DNA from: Sinorhizobium sp. B11
Lineage (GTDB): Bacteria; Pseudomonadota; Alphaproteobacteria; Rhizobiales; Rhizobiaceae
Direction of reading: 5' to 3'
Assembly (NCBI GenBank): GCA_039725955.1
Contig: CP091033.1
Coordinates: 1,674,001-1,738,000 of the forward strand
DNA: 64,000 bases
The notes beneath the pieces are model-generated. The model saw nothing but the letters and a program-made list of their open reading frames with translations. It had not been told where the DNA came from and ran no database searches. The position numbers were made by a program, and so were the translations under genes. Positions 51,750 through 59,660 of the stretch are shown here, piece after piece (position 1 is the stretch's first letter; every line of letters begins with the position of its first letter).

Positions 51750-53241
51750 GTTTGATCCTTTCCCATGTTGTTGCTGCGCGCGCCGCAATGTCTGACGGCA
51801 TGCGCAGTTCGCGACCCCATTCGCGGTCGCTCTCCGGCCCGATCTTGCGGGTGGCGTCGAGGCCCATCTTCGTTCCGAGACCCGGTCGAGGTGACGCGAA
51901 ATCGAGATAATCGATCGGCGTGTTTTCGAGGACCGTCAGGTCACGCGACGCGTCGAACCGCGTGGACACGGCCCACATGACATCCTCCCAGCTCCTCACG
52001 CCGATATCGGCATCGACCACGATGATCAGCTTGGTGTAGTTGAACTGCGACAGCATCGACCAGAGCCCCATCATCACCCTGCGCGCCTGTCCCGGATACC
52101 GCTTGTCGATGGAGACGACCGCCGTGCGGTAGGAGCAGGCCTCCGGCGGCAGCCAGAGATCGCAGATTTCAGGAAACTGTCGCCGCAGGATCGGGACGAA
52201 CAGGTCTGTCATCGCCTCCCCGAGCCTGGAAGGCTCGTCCGGCGGGCGGCCGGTATAGGTCGAGAGGTAAACCGGCGAGCGACGGGTGGTGATGGCGCTC
52301 AGCCGGACGATCGGAAAGGGTTCGACGCTGTTGTAATAACCGGTGTGGTCGCCGTAGGGGCCTTCAGGCGCGGTTTCATCGATCGACACGTGCCCCTCCA
52401 GAATGATCTCGGCGCAAGCCGGCACGTCGAGCGGCACGGTCAGAGCGCTGACGACCTGCGTGCGCGCGCCACGCAGAAGACCGGCGAAGTTCAGTTCGCT
52501 CACGCCTTCGGGCAGGGGCATGACAGCGGCAAGCAGCGTCGCAGGGTCGGCGCCGATTGCGATCGCCACTGGCATGTCCTGACCGCGTCGCTGCCATTGG
52601 CGGAAGTGCTTTGCGCCGCCGCGATGGGCAAGCCAGCGCACGATCAGGGAGGAACGGTCGCGAACCTGCATCCGATAGATGCCGACGTTGACGTCGTCAG
52701 GATCGTCGGGATCGCAGGTTATCACCAACGGCCATGTCACCAGGGGGGCCGGCTCGCCTGGCCAGCACCATTGGACTGGAAGCATGCCGGTATCGATCTC
52801 GGCTCCACGGTGGACCACCTCCTGCGACAGGGCTGTGCGTCGATGCCTCGGCCGCATGCGACTTGCGGCCGTGAGCAGGGACAGCTTGCTCAAGGCGTCT
52901 GCAAGCGACTTCGGCGCAGAAGGGTTTCGAAGATCGGCGAGATCCTCTGCCAGTCTCCCGAGGCCACCCTGCCCAACCCCGAAACCAAGCTCTATGCGTT
53001 CCCTGGTGCCGAACAGATTGACGAGCACCGGGATGGGGCTGCGCCGTCCATCGGCGTCTATCGGTGCCTTTATGAGAAGGGCCGGCCCGTTTTCCTCAAG
53101 GACATGCTGATGCAGGGCTGTCAGCTCGTGGACGAGCGACACGGGTTCGTCGATCGACAGAAGCAGCCGGCGCTGCTCGAGCTCGCGAATGAAGGATTGC
53201 AGGTCGGCATGACGTTTGATCTTGGGCGCATCATTTAGCAT
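51733..53241 (-). CDS. ubiD: UbiD-family decarboxylase
   Basis: A 502-residue prenyl-FMN-dependent decarboxylase. Recognisable elements are LFGTRERIELGFGV near the N-terminus, NVGIYRMQVRDRSSLIVRW, EGPYGDHTGYYN with the catalytic acid/arginine/glutamate region, and EDVMWAVSTRFDASRD. Full length for the family. It forms a unit with ubiX and diverges from ubiT, so decarboxylation and O2-independent hydroxylation of ubiquinone precursors share one control region. The ATG lacks a ribosome-binding site; a -41.5 reading of the box at 53276-53289 would start the mRNA on it. Confidence 0.93.
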   Translation of the reverse strand: MLNDAPKIKRHADLQSFIRELEQRRLLLSIDEPVSLVHELTALHQHVLEENGPALLIKAPIDADGRRSPIPVLVNLFGTRERIELGFGVGQGGLGRLAEDLADLRNPSAPKSLADALSKLSLLTAASRMRPRHRRTALSQEVVHRGAEIDTGMLPVQWCWPGEPAPLVTWPLVITCDPDDPDDVNVGIYRMQVRDRSSLIVRWLAHRGGAKHFRQWQRRGQDMPVAIAIGADPATLLAAVMPLPEGVSELNFAGLLRGARTQVVSALTVPLDVPACAEIILEGHVSIDETAPEGPYGDHTGYYNSVEPFPIVRLSAITTRRSPVYLSTYTGRPPDEPSRLGEAMTDLFVPILRRQFPEICDLWLPPEACSYRTAVVSIDKRYPGQARRVMMGLWSMLSQFNYTKLIIVVDADIGVRSWEDVMWAVSTRFDASRDLTVLENTPIDYLDFASPRPGLGTKMGLDATRKIGPESDREWGRELRMPSDIAARAATTWERIKRDIVS

Positions 53242-53275
53242 GGGGATGCAATCGGCGAGGAAACCGCTCCTGTCT

Positions 53276-53289
53276 TTGTCTCAAAACAA
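53276..53289. promoter_or_regulatory. weak Crp/Fnr-type box between ubiD and ubiT
   Basis: TTGTC-TCAA-AACAA. For ubiT it gives a start near 53324 and a 19-nt leader; for ubiD, a start at the ATG. The half-sites are degenerate, so support rests mainly on position. Confidence 0.45.
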
Positions 53290-53342
53290 ACAGGGCGAAT
53301 GCGACAGGCCCTAGGGTGCCACTCTCACGAGAAGAGGCCTCA

Positions 53343-53849
53343 ATGCTTGTTCCATCCCGCTTGATGACCGCGGCCGGTATTGTGCCGTTGCCGATCGCGG
53401 CCCGCGCCGCATCCCTGCTGTTCGAGCAGGTGCTCAAATCCCACCCCCGGCTCTTCGACCGGCTCGGGGATTATCGATATTTGTGTTTTGGCTTTGCTCC
53501 CTCGGACCTTGCCTTCGAGTTCGTGATCCGGCCTGCCGGAGGCAGTATCCGAACCTTCCGGCGCGGGCGCGCGCCGGAAGCGGACGCCAGGATCAGTGGC
53601 CCCCTGCTCCTGATGCTCGGGCTTGCCGAGGGCCGCCTGGATGGTGATGCCGTCTTCTTTGCCCGCAAGCTTGCCGTGACAGGCAATATGGAAGCTGTGC
53701 TCGCACTTCGAAATGCGCTCGACGACAGCGGAATCGATCTGGTGAAACTGGCCGGAGACATGTCGGGGCCAATTCGCCGTCCCGTGATGGCGACACTCTC
53801 ATCCATCCGGCGCCGTGCGCTCAAAGCCGAAGGTGCCAGATGGAACTGA
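53343..53849 (+). CDS. ubiT: UbiT, SCP2-domain accessory factor for O2-independent ubiquinone synthesis
   Basis: A 168-residue protein with an SCP2 lipid-binding domain (YLCFGFAPSDLAFEFVIRPAGG, ARISGPLLLMLGLAEGRLDGDAVFFARKL, GNMEAVLALRNALDDS). UbiT binds isoprenoid quinone precursors and assists UbiU-UbiV in anaerobic hydroxylation. The ATG at 53343 has AGAGG upstream and replaces an earlier weak start. It overlaps ubiU by ten bases. The linked ubiTUV set is the known marker of anaerobic ubiquinone synthesis. Confidence 0.92.
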   Translation: MLVPSRLMTAAGIVPLPIAARAASLLFEQVLKSHPRLFDRLGDYRYLCFGFAPSDLAFEFVIRPAGGSIRTFRRGRAPEADARISGPLLLMLGLAEGRLDGDAVFFARKLAVTGNMEAVLALRNALDDSGIDLVKLAGDMSGPIRRPVMATLSSIRRRALKAEGARWN

Positions 53850-54817
53850 TATGCCCAGCAGGAACCCCCTCGTCCTTCAGAGAGGCCGTAGATGCGGGTG
53901 CGGACGCGGTTTATTGCGGCTTTCGCGACGAAACGAACGCCAGAAACTTCCCAGGTTTGAATTTTGATCTGCAGGAGCTCAGAGAGGCCGTTTCATATGC
54001 CCGCGCCCGAGGCGTCAAGACGTTCGTGGCACTGAACACATTCATGACGGCAGGGCGGGAAGATCTCTGGTATCGCCGGGCGCAGGAAGCAACCGATGCC
54101 AGGGCCGACGCGCTGATCGTCGCCGATTTCGGGCTGATGGCCCATGTTGCCGAACGTCATCCGCATCAACGCCTGCATATTTCCGTGCAGGCTTCGGCCT
54201 CCAATCCGGATGCTCTTGCCTATCTGGTCGAAAGTTTTGGCGCAGCGCGCGTTGTCCTTCCCCGAACCCTGACGGTCGCTGACATTTCCCGCATCGCCCG
54301 TCACGTGCCCTGCGAACTTGAAGTCTTCGTCTTCGGCGGCCTCTGCGTCATGGCGGAGGGACGCTGCTCGCTTTCCTCCTACGCCACCGGAAAATCACCC
54401 AACATGAACGGCGTCTGCTCGCCGGCAAGCCACGTTCGCTACCGGCAGGAGGGCACCGACATGGTATCGGAACTGGGCGGGTTTACGATCAACAGGTTCT
54501 CCGAGAAGGAACCGGCCGGCTATCCAACCCTCTGCAAGGGGCGCTTCGAAATCGGCAAGAGCAAGACCTACGCCTTCGAGGACCCGGTTTCTCTCGATGT
54601 CATGGACCAGCTGGACGAACTCCAGGCAGCCGGTGTCACAGCGCTGAAGGTAGAGGGGCGCCAACGCGGCAAGGCTTATATCTCGCAGGTCGTTTCGACG
54701 CTCCGCGCCACGATGGAAGCCGCACCCGCCGATCGTCCCGCACTCATGGCCCGTCTGAAGGCCCTCAGCGAGGGACTGGAGACGACGCATGGCGCCTATG
54801 AGAAGCGGTGGAGGTAA
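53840..54817 (+). CDS. ubiU: UbiU, U32-family O2-independent hydroxylase subunit
   Basis: A 325-residue member of the U32 group. The four cysteines that hold the 4Fe-4S cluster are all present at C169, C176, C193 and C232, the same positions I recall for E. coli UbiU. The start MELICPAGTPSSFREAVDAG is typical. UbiU forms a heterodimer with UbiV and hydroxylates ubiquinone intermediates using prephenate as oxygen donor. Three bases separate it from ubiV. Confidence 0.95.
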   Translation: MELICPAGTPSSFREAVDAGADAVYCGFRDETNARNFPGLNFDLQELREAVSYARARGVKTFVALNTFMTAGREDLWYRRAQEATDARADALIVADFGLMAHVAERHPHQRLHISVQASASNPDALAYLVESFGAARVVLPRTLTVADISRIARHVPCELEVFVFGGLCVMAEGRCSLSSYATGKSPNMNGVCSPASHVRYRQEGTDMVSELGGFTINRFSEKEPAGYPTLCKGRFEIGKSKTYAFEDPVSLDVMDQLDELQAAGVTALKVEGRQRGKAYISQVVSTLRATMEAAPADRPALMARLKALSEGLETTHGAYEKRWR

Positions 54818-54820
54818 GAG

Positions 54821-55738
54821 ATGAAGCTGACACTTGGCCCGCTCCAATATCTCTGGCCGACCGACCGATGGCGCGACTTCTATTTCGCGATCGCCGACGA
54901 AGCGCCTGTGGATGTCGTCGTTATCGGCGAGACGATCTGCTCGAAGCGCCTGCATTTCATGGAGGCCGAACTTGCTGTCGTCATCGAGCGGCTGGAGGCA
55001 GCAGGAAAAGAGGTCAGGCTCTCGACACTGGCGCTTGTTACGCTCGATCGCGAGGCGAATTATCAAAGGGCACTCGCTCAGGAGGATGTCAGGCTCGTCG
55101 AGGCCAATGATCTCTCCGCCCTCTATCTTCTGAAGGGACGGCCGCACGCCGTTGGACCGTTCATCAATGTCTATAATGCAGCGACAGCACGCGTTCTGGC
55201 ATCCAATGGTGCGACGGCGATCTGCCTGCCGCCGGAACTTCCGGCCTCTTCCGTCGCCGCCATTGCCCGGACCTGTCCCGATCTGGATCTAGAAGTCTTC
55301 GCCTTCGGCCGCATGCCGCTCGCCATCTCCGCGCGCTGCGCTCACGCCCGCTCGAAAGGGCGAACCAAGGACAATTGCCAGTTCGTCTGCCAGGAGGATC
55401 CTGATGGCATCACGGTCAACACCATTTCAGGCCAGCCCTTTCTCGCCCTGAACGGCGTGCAGACGCTGTCGCATACATGCCAGGCCCTGCTCGAGCGATC
55501 CGACGAATGGACGGCACAGGGTGTCAGTTCGCTTCGGCTGTCGCCGCAGACCTGCGACATGGTCGAAGTATCCTCGACTTTTCGCGGGATGCTGAATGGA
55601 GCAATCGAGCCCGGGCAGGCGCTGACCAGGCTGCGCGATCTCTATCCGGACATTCCGCTATCGAACGGGTTTCACCACGGCAAGAGCGGCGCGGAATGGG
55701 TCGCGCGCCTGAGAAACGCAAAGGATTTGGCACAATGA
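54821..55738 (+). CDS. ubiV: UbiV, U32-family partner of UbiU
   Basis: A 305-residue protein with the UbiV cysteine pattern C40, C173, C186 and C190 (ETICSKR; ARCAHARSKGRTKDNCQFVC), which carries the second 4Fe-4S cluster. MKLTLGPLQYLWP at the start is typical. It completes ubiTUV. Its stop overlaps the start of the 140-aa unknown gene, so that gene is probably part of the same operon. Confidence 0.95.
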   Translation: MKLTLGPLQYLWPTDRWRDFYFAIADEAPVDVVVIGETICSKRLHFMEAELAVVIERLEAAGKEVRLSTLALVTLDREANYQRALAQEDVRLVEANDLSALYLLKGRPHAVGPFINVYNAATARVLASNGATAICLPPELPASSVAAIARTCPDLDLEVFAFGRMPLAISARCAHARSKGRTKDNCQFVCQEDPDGITVNTISGQPFLALNGVQTLSHTCQALLERSDEWTAQGVSSLRLSPQTCDMVEVSSTFRGMLNGAIEPGQALTRLRDLYPDIPLSNGFHHGKSGAEWVARLRNAKDLAQ

Positions 55739-56157
55739 AGATGAGACTGTCGGAAAGCGACGCTCCCGGCGACAGACGGATCTTCTCTGCTCTGCGTCAG
55801 ATAAAGGCTTTTGCGAAGGACCCGGATTCCGACTGCAACTGCACCCTCATCATCGGTGAATTGCTCGCGCATCTGGTTCCAAGACAGAGAGCCGCCGTCG
55901 TGCAGGAGCTGTTCATGTCGGCGCTGCGCCAAAAAACGAAGGTCGGCACGCTCCTGGAACTTCTGAAGGAACTCGAGCAGTTTGGACCTGCCTCCGAAAT
56001 CGGCGAGATCGAGGAAGCGGCTCTGATTTTCGACGATGTGGCAAAGCAGGCAAGAATGGGCTCTCAGCTTCTCAGAGCCTTCGTCGCCAATCGGCGAGAC
56101 ATTCTTGGTGCCCAGCAGACCCTTCTCGCGAAAGAGCCCGGGGAAATTCTATCATGA
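55735..56157 (+). CDS. hypothetical protein coupled to ubiTUV (140 aa)
   Basis: The ATG at 55735 overlaps the ubiV stop (ATGA); a longer upstream reading runs through ubiV and is rejected. The product is soluble and mainly helical (IFSALRQIKAFAKDPDSDC, NCTLIIGELLAHLVPRQRAA, TLLELLKELEQFGP, SQLLRAFVANRRDIL). A CNC pair (CNCTLI) lies near residue 35. No family recognised. Location makes a role in anaerobic quinone synthesis or its regulation plausible but untested. Confidence 0.6.
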   Translation: MKMRLSESDAPGDRRIFSALRQIKAFAKDPDSDCNCTLIIGELLAHLVPRQRAAVVQELFMSALRQKTKVGTLLELLKELEQFGPASEIGEIEEAALIFDDVAKQARMGSQLLRAFVANRRDILGAQQTLLAKEPGEILS

Positions 56158-56360
56158 AGGCAGAAAACCGCCGGGATCGGCACGTCGACGTGCTCGAAGT
56201 CATAAGCTGTGGCGGCTCGCCCGGCGGGGAATCGCGCGCAGCTCTCGAAATGTTTCTCCTGCAGACACGGCCGACCCTCGCGCCGGAGCCGACTGCCGGC
56301 GACCAACTGAACGGTCTGCGTATTGGCGTCGATGAGGCGGGCGGGAAGCCACATCCGTGA
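56154..56360 (+). CDS. possible small protein, doubtful (68 aa)
   Basis: The ATG overlaps the stop of the 140-aa gene (ATGA), which favours translation. The product (ENRRDRHVDVLEVISCGGSP and a proline/glycine-rich tail) has no recognised family or structure. It could be read-through coding noise before the tatA promoter. Confidence 0.25.
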   Translation: MKAENRRDRHVDVLEVISCGGSPGGESRAALEMFLLQTRPTLAPEPTAGDQLNGLRIGVDEAGGKPHP

Positions 56361-56405
56361 AAGCCAGCCAGTGGTCGATCGGTATTGTCACCGACATCAT
56401 CGCAT

Positions 56406-56419
56406 TTGCGCCAGATCAA
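56406..56419 (+). promoter_or_regulatory. Crp/Fnr-type box before tatA
   Basis: TTGCG-CCAG-ATCAA, a hybrid of the NnrR-like and FixK-like half-sites. A -41.5 position gives a start near 56454, 18 nt before the ATG. Confidence 0.65.
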
Positions 56420-56471
56420 TCACGGTCGAGGCTAATGGTTTATGCTCGTCATATTGCAAGGAGTGATCGGA

Positions 56472-56654
56472 ATGGGAAGTTTTAGCACCTGGCATTGGCT
56501 AATCGTCCTTGCCATCGTCCTCATCCTGTTTGGACGCGGCAGGATCCCAGAACTCATGGGCGACGTGGCACATGGCATCCGGGCCTTCAGGAAGGGATTC
56601 GACGACGAGCAGGTCAGCGGAAAGGACAGGCACGGCGATGCAGATCGGCCTTGA
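56472..56654 (+). CDS. tatA: TatA/E-type twin-arginine translocase subunit (extra copy)
   Basis: A 60-residue protein: MGSFSTWHW, a membrane helix ([11 protein letters not shown]), the FGRGRIPEL hinge (20-28), an amphipathic helix [14 protein letters not shown] and a short charged tail. It has the TatA/TatE pattern and lacks the long tail of TatB. AAGGAG lies before the ATG at 56472. No tatB or tatC adjoins it, so the main tatABC must be elsewhere. With a Crp/Fnr-type box in front, it looks like a denitrification-induced pore component for Tat cargo such as NirK. Confidence 0.87.
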   Translation: MGSFSTWHWLIVLAIVLILFGRGRIPELMGDVAHGIRAFRKGFDDEQVSGKDRHGDADRP

Positions 56655-56693
56655 TCCTGACCGACACAACTGTGCTGGATGCCGGGAGAGCGC

Positions 56694-57092
56694 ATGATGG
56701 ACTACGCGATCATCTCGGCTCGGTTCGACGACGCAGAAAAATGCGGTCGAATCGATCTTCAAATCGCGGACCAGATCAGGCAGTTGATCGTCACCAGGCG
56801 ATCGCTGCTGAGTGTTGCATCGCCACCGCGCGCGAGCGAGGCGCGGCTTTTCCAGTTCCAGCATAACTTTTGCGAAATTGCGCTCGCTTATGGCAAATGC
56901 GACCGGAGGCGGGCGGAAACGCTGGTCGTCACAGCAACCGACGTAAGGCGCTGGCGCCGCGGTCATTCACAGTCAGAACCGCTGTGGACGTGGCATGATG
57001 TCGGCACCATCACCCCCGTTCCCCGCCCGACCGAACCTACACCCCGGCTACGCGCTTCGGCAGAAAAGCGCGAACGCTTCTTGGGCGCATAG
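56694..57092 (+). CDS. DUF1488-like small protein B
   Basis: A 132-residue protein following tatA by 39 bases, with GGGAGAG before ATG 56694. The core (LIVTRRSLLSVASPPRASEA, NFCEIALAYGKCD, VTATDVRRW) is related to the protein at 46513-46800. This one has an N-terminal half MMDYAIISARFDDAEKCGRI and a basic, proline-rich C-terminal tail that the shorter paralogue lacks. Probably co-transcribed with tatA. DUF1488 membership is tentative; function unknown. Confidence 0.6.
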   Translation: MMDYAIISARFDDAEKCGRIDLQIADQIRQLIVTRRSLLSVASPPRASEARLFQFQHNFCEIALAYGKCDRRRAETLVVTATDVRRWRRGHSQSEPLWTWHDVGTITPVPRPTEPTPRLRASAEKRERFLGA

Positions 57093-57373
57093 TTTCCCGA
57101 GACGGCCTCGTCCTGATCGCGCGATATCGCGAAGCTCGGTCTCGAGCAGTTCTCATTCGTTCGCGCGGTTGCGATTGAGACATGGCGCCTTTGAAAGATC
57201 GTCAGAGATGCAGAACGTGTCTTCTGGTGCTTGATAGATCTCTCTCAGGAGCATGGCTGGAGAAGCTGCTCGGCAAAACGGGGAGCGCATGTCTCTCCAT
57301 GACCGACGAAATGCTATCGCCCTCTGCGAGCTCGTCCTCGATCAATCTCGATCCGCCTGGAGCGGTCCTCGAA

Positions 57374-57387
57374 CTGATACAGATCAA
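57374..57387 (+). promoter_or_regulatory. weak Crp/Fnr-type box before the LysE-family gene
   Basis: CTGAT-ACAG-ATCAA lacks the first T of the consensus. Position is good (start near 57422, ATG 57442). The rest of the 349-bp gap 57093-57441 shows nothing recognisable. Confidence 0.4.
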
Positions 57388-57441
57388 AACCATCCGTCAG
57401 AATCCATGAGAAGGGTGGCAGACAATCGAGGATCGGATCTG

Positions 57442-58017
57442 ATGAACCTGCCGACATTCGCACTCGCCGCCTTATCGCTGTTGATCCTCCCTGGCCCCAC
57501 CAATGCGGTTCTCGCCTTGGCGTCGGCAGCCCTGACGCTCCGGCGGTTCCTATCGCTTATCTCTGCAGTCTTGTTCGCTTATCTCGCAATCATCGTTCCG
57601 GTGTCAGGGATCGCCGCTCCGCTCCTTCATGGCCATCCAACCATTGCCAGCATCGTCAAGCTGATTTCGGCGATCTGGGTTCTTTATCTTGCGCTCAAGC
57701 TATGGGCTCCGGCACGATCGGGCGGCCGTAACAGGCTCAGCCTCGGTCCACTCTTCATCACCACGCTGCTCAATCCAAAGGCCGTCATTATCGGCCTCTC
57801 CCTCGTGCCCGTTGTCCAAGCCGGCGTACCTGCCGCGATGGCGACATTCGCCTGCTGCGTGGCGGTGACCTCAGCGATCTGGCTAGGCCTTGGCAGTCTC
57901 ATTGTTGGACACCATGCGCAGATGCCAACACTTGCGCGGCAGTTCGGTTGCGCAGCATTGGTTGCCTTCGCCGTGATCCTTGCCGTCGGCGCCTCATTGG
58001 ACCTGAGAGCGATCTGA
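57442..58017 (+). CDS. LysE/RhtB-family exporter
   Basis: A 191-residue protein with six membrane helices. The family N-terminus reads LPTFALAALSLLILPGPTNAVLALASAAL, with the PGPTN motif, and the NPKAVIIGLSLVP segment follows in helix 4. Members export amino acids or small metabolites; the substrate is unknown. The chosen ATG at 57442 starts at the usual place, while upstream starts would add 63 residues unlike the family. It is the last intact gene of the denitrification side before the decayed zone. Confidence 0.8.
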   Translation: MNLPTFALAALSLLILPGPTNAVLALASAALTLRRFLSLISAVLFAYLAIIVPVSGIAAPLLHGHPTIASIVKLISAIWVLYLALKLWAPARSGGRNRLSLGPLFITTLLNPKAVIIGLSLVPVVQAGVPAAMATFACCVAVTSAIWLGLGSLIVGHHAQMPTLARQFGCAALVAFAVILAVGASLDLRAI

Positions 58018-58083
58018 GTTTTTCAGGGCGACATCAGAAACACCGCAGTCGGTTGCGAGGTTTGACATCTTGGTCGGCGATTA

Positions 58084-58390
58084 GACGGACTGCCCTATCC
58101 TGTCATCAGCGGCGAAGACCAGCAGGACTTCTTGCGCAAATGGCAGAAGGGACAAGCTGACGGCAATCGGCCCATCCTATCCGACCTGCCAGTGGCGGAC
58201 AGCGATCCTCGGCGCTCTTGATGTGCCCGACGGCAAACAGGTGCCGGGTCCAGAATGGATCCTGCCTCAGCCGGCGATCACGCAGGAGACGCTGGCAAGC
58301 TATATCGACGAGCGCATGCCGCCGTTAGACTCCAGCCTTTGCGGCTGCCAGGACCTGCCTAGCTATCCGGAGCTTCGGGGTGGCAAGAAA
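58084..58390 (+). pseudogene. remnant of a sugar ABC transporter substrate-binding protein, C-terminal end
   Basis: The first frame reads DGLPYPVISGEDQQDFLRKW. After one extra G in the run at 58149-58151 the reading continues DKLTAIGPSYPTCQWRTAIL, then VPGPEWILPQPAITQE and CGCQDLPSYPE. Together these look like the last ~100 residues of a periplasmic sugar-binding protein (ribose/rhamnose type). The N-terminal two thirds are gone and no permease or ATPase gene is near. The following 275 bp (58391-58665) hold nothing recognisable. Confidence 0.65.
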
Positions 58391-58665
58391 TCGGTTTTGA
58401 AGACAGCAGCGCCGGCGGGAACGCCGGGGTATCCGCATTGGCCGGCGTCGCAGGCGGTAATGAGGAGTTTTCCATGCGGCAACCGACAATTGCGCCAGTC
58501 AGAGGTTCCGGGGTTGTGGCCGAAAAAAATCGGCTCCAGGTGGTCCACAGCCGATCGTCCGCTGCAGCCAAAAGCGGAACCCGGCACCAAACGGCCCGGA
58601 GCTGAAGCTGCGCGCCTGCCCGCCTCCAACGATCAATCGCTGTCCACCAGACGATGCACGGCCTG

Positions 58666-59040
58666 TCATTTCGCCGGTTGAGACCTCGCACTCAGCTTGT
58701 TGCCGTCAGGATCGCGAAGATATGCCACGAATGCCCCGTTCGGACGCTCCGAAGGTGGGCTCTCTATTGCCGTGCCTCCATGCGCGGTACCGGCAGCATG
58801 CCACGCTAGAACGTGGTCGCGGCTCGCGGCGGCGATACCGATCGTTCCACCATTGGCCGCGGTCGCAGGCTTCCCATCGATCGGTTTCGTGATCATCAGC
58901 CGGCCGCTATCGTGTGCATAGATCAGCCGCCCTCTCGCATCCATCTCGCCGGGCTTGCCGCCTAACGCCGCGAACGTCGCGTCGTAGAAGCTTCTGGCCC
59001 GTTCCAAGTCGTTGCTGCCGATCATGACGTGCGTGAACAT
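58666..59040 (-). CDS. VOC (glyoxalase/bleomycin resistance) family protein
   Basis: A 124-residue single vicinal-oxygen-chelate domain: MFTHVMIGSNDLERARSFYDATF, MDARGRLIYAHD, NGGTIGIAAASRDHVLAWHAA and AYLRDPDGNKLSA. Metal ligands H4, H77-region and the C-terminal D/E positions are partly visible. Members include glyoxalases and dioxygenases; the substrate is unknown. GGAG precedes the ATG. Four bases separate it from the ParE-like gene. Confidence 0.85.
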   Translation of the reverse strand: MFTHVMIGSNDLERARSFYDATFAALGGKPGEMDARGRLIYAHDSGRLMITKPIDGKPATAANGGTIGIAAASRDHVLAWHAAGTAHGGTAIESPPSERPNGAFVAYLRDPDGNKLSARSQPAK

Positions 59041-59043
59041 GCT

Positions 59044-59274
59044 TCATCTCCAGTGGGTGCTTGTGTAATCTGGTTCCTGCCGGTTATCGGTCGAAGTTCC
59101 GGCTAATGCCGCTGCGATGCGTCCCAGTCGCGGTTCAGCCGTCAGTGGCAGATGGAAATGCTCCACAGGCATCCGCGATTTTTCCGATCTCTCACCTTGA
59201 CGAAGACAGAACTTTGAGCCCCCGGCGATTGCAATGATGTCATCTTCCGCTTCAACTGAAAGCCTACAATGCAT
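59044..59274 (-). pseudogene. ParE-family toxin, probably truncated
   Basis: The start overlaps the antitoxin stop (TAATG), as in intact parDE operons. The N-terminus (MHCRLSVEAEDDIIAIA) and a later EPRLGRI segment match ParE. The middle is diverged and the protein ends after 76 residues with DNRQEPDYTSTHWR, without the C-terminal RIHPF...IVYR beta-hairpin that carries the active surface of ParE (~95-100 residues). It is likely inactive. A frameshift rather than a deletion could be responsible. Confidence 0.6.
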
Positions 59275-59528
59275 TACCTGCCGCCGCGCATTGTGTCCAC
59301 GCGCGCGACTGCCGTAGCAAAGAGTTCGTCCTTCGACCGGCTCCCAGCGCCGCTTTTGAGACCGTCATCAACAAAGCGTTGCAAGGCGGCAATCTTATCA
59401 CTGCGAACTTGGTCCCTGCGAATCAAGTCGCGCACATAATCACTGGCATTGGAATATCGCCCAGTCTCTGCTTGCGCCTCGACCCAATCTTTCATTGGGT
59501 CTGGAAGAGATACGTTTATCGTAGCCAT
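59274..59528 (-). CDS. ParD-family antitoxin
   Basis: An 84-residue antitoxin with a ribbon-helix-helix N-terminus (MATINVSLPDPMKDWVEAQA, ETGRYSNASDYVRDLIRRD) and a C-terminal toxin-binding tail (IAALQRFVDDGLKSGAGSRS). GGAGG precedes the ATG at 59528. It appears intact although its toxin partner is truncated, a common end state of decayed toxin-antitoxin pairs. It may still repress its own promoter. Confidence 0.85.
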   Translation of the reverse strand: MATINVSLPDPMKDWVEAQAETGRYSNASDYVRDLIRRDQVRSDKIAALQRFVDDGLKSGAGSRSKDELFATAVARVDTMRGGR

Positions 59529-59660
59529 TTGAACCTCCATAATGGGAGTAGGCTAGCTGAATTTGGCAATGTTTGTCATATCGATCTCAGAGTTCGGCGC
59601 GCAGTTCGACTAGGTTCATTGCCTGTACGCCACCATCCAATCCTGTATGAAGACAGAGGC

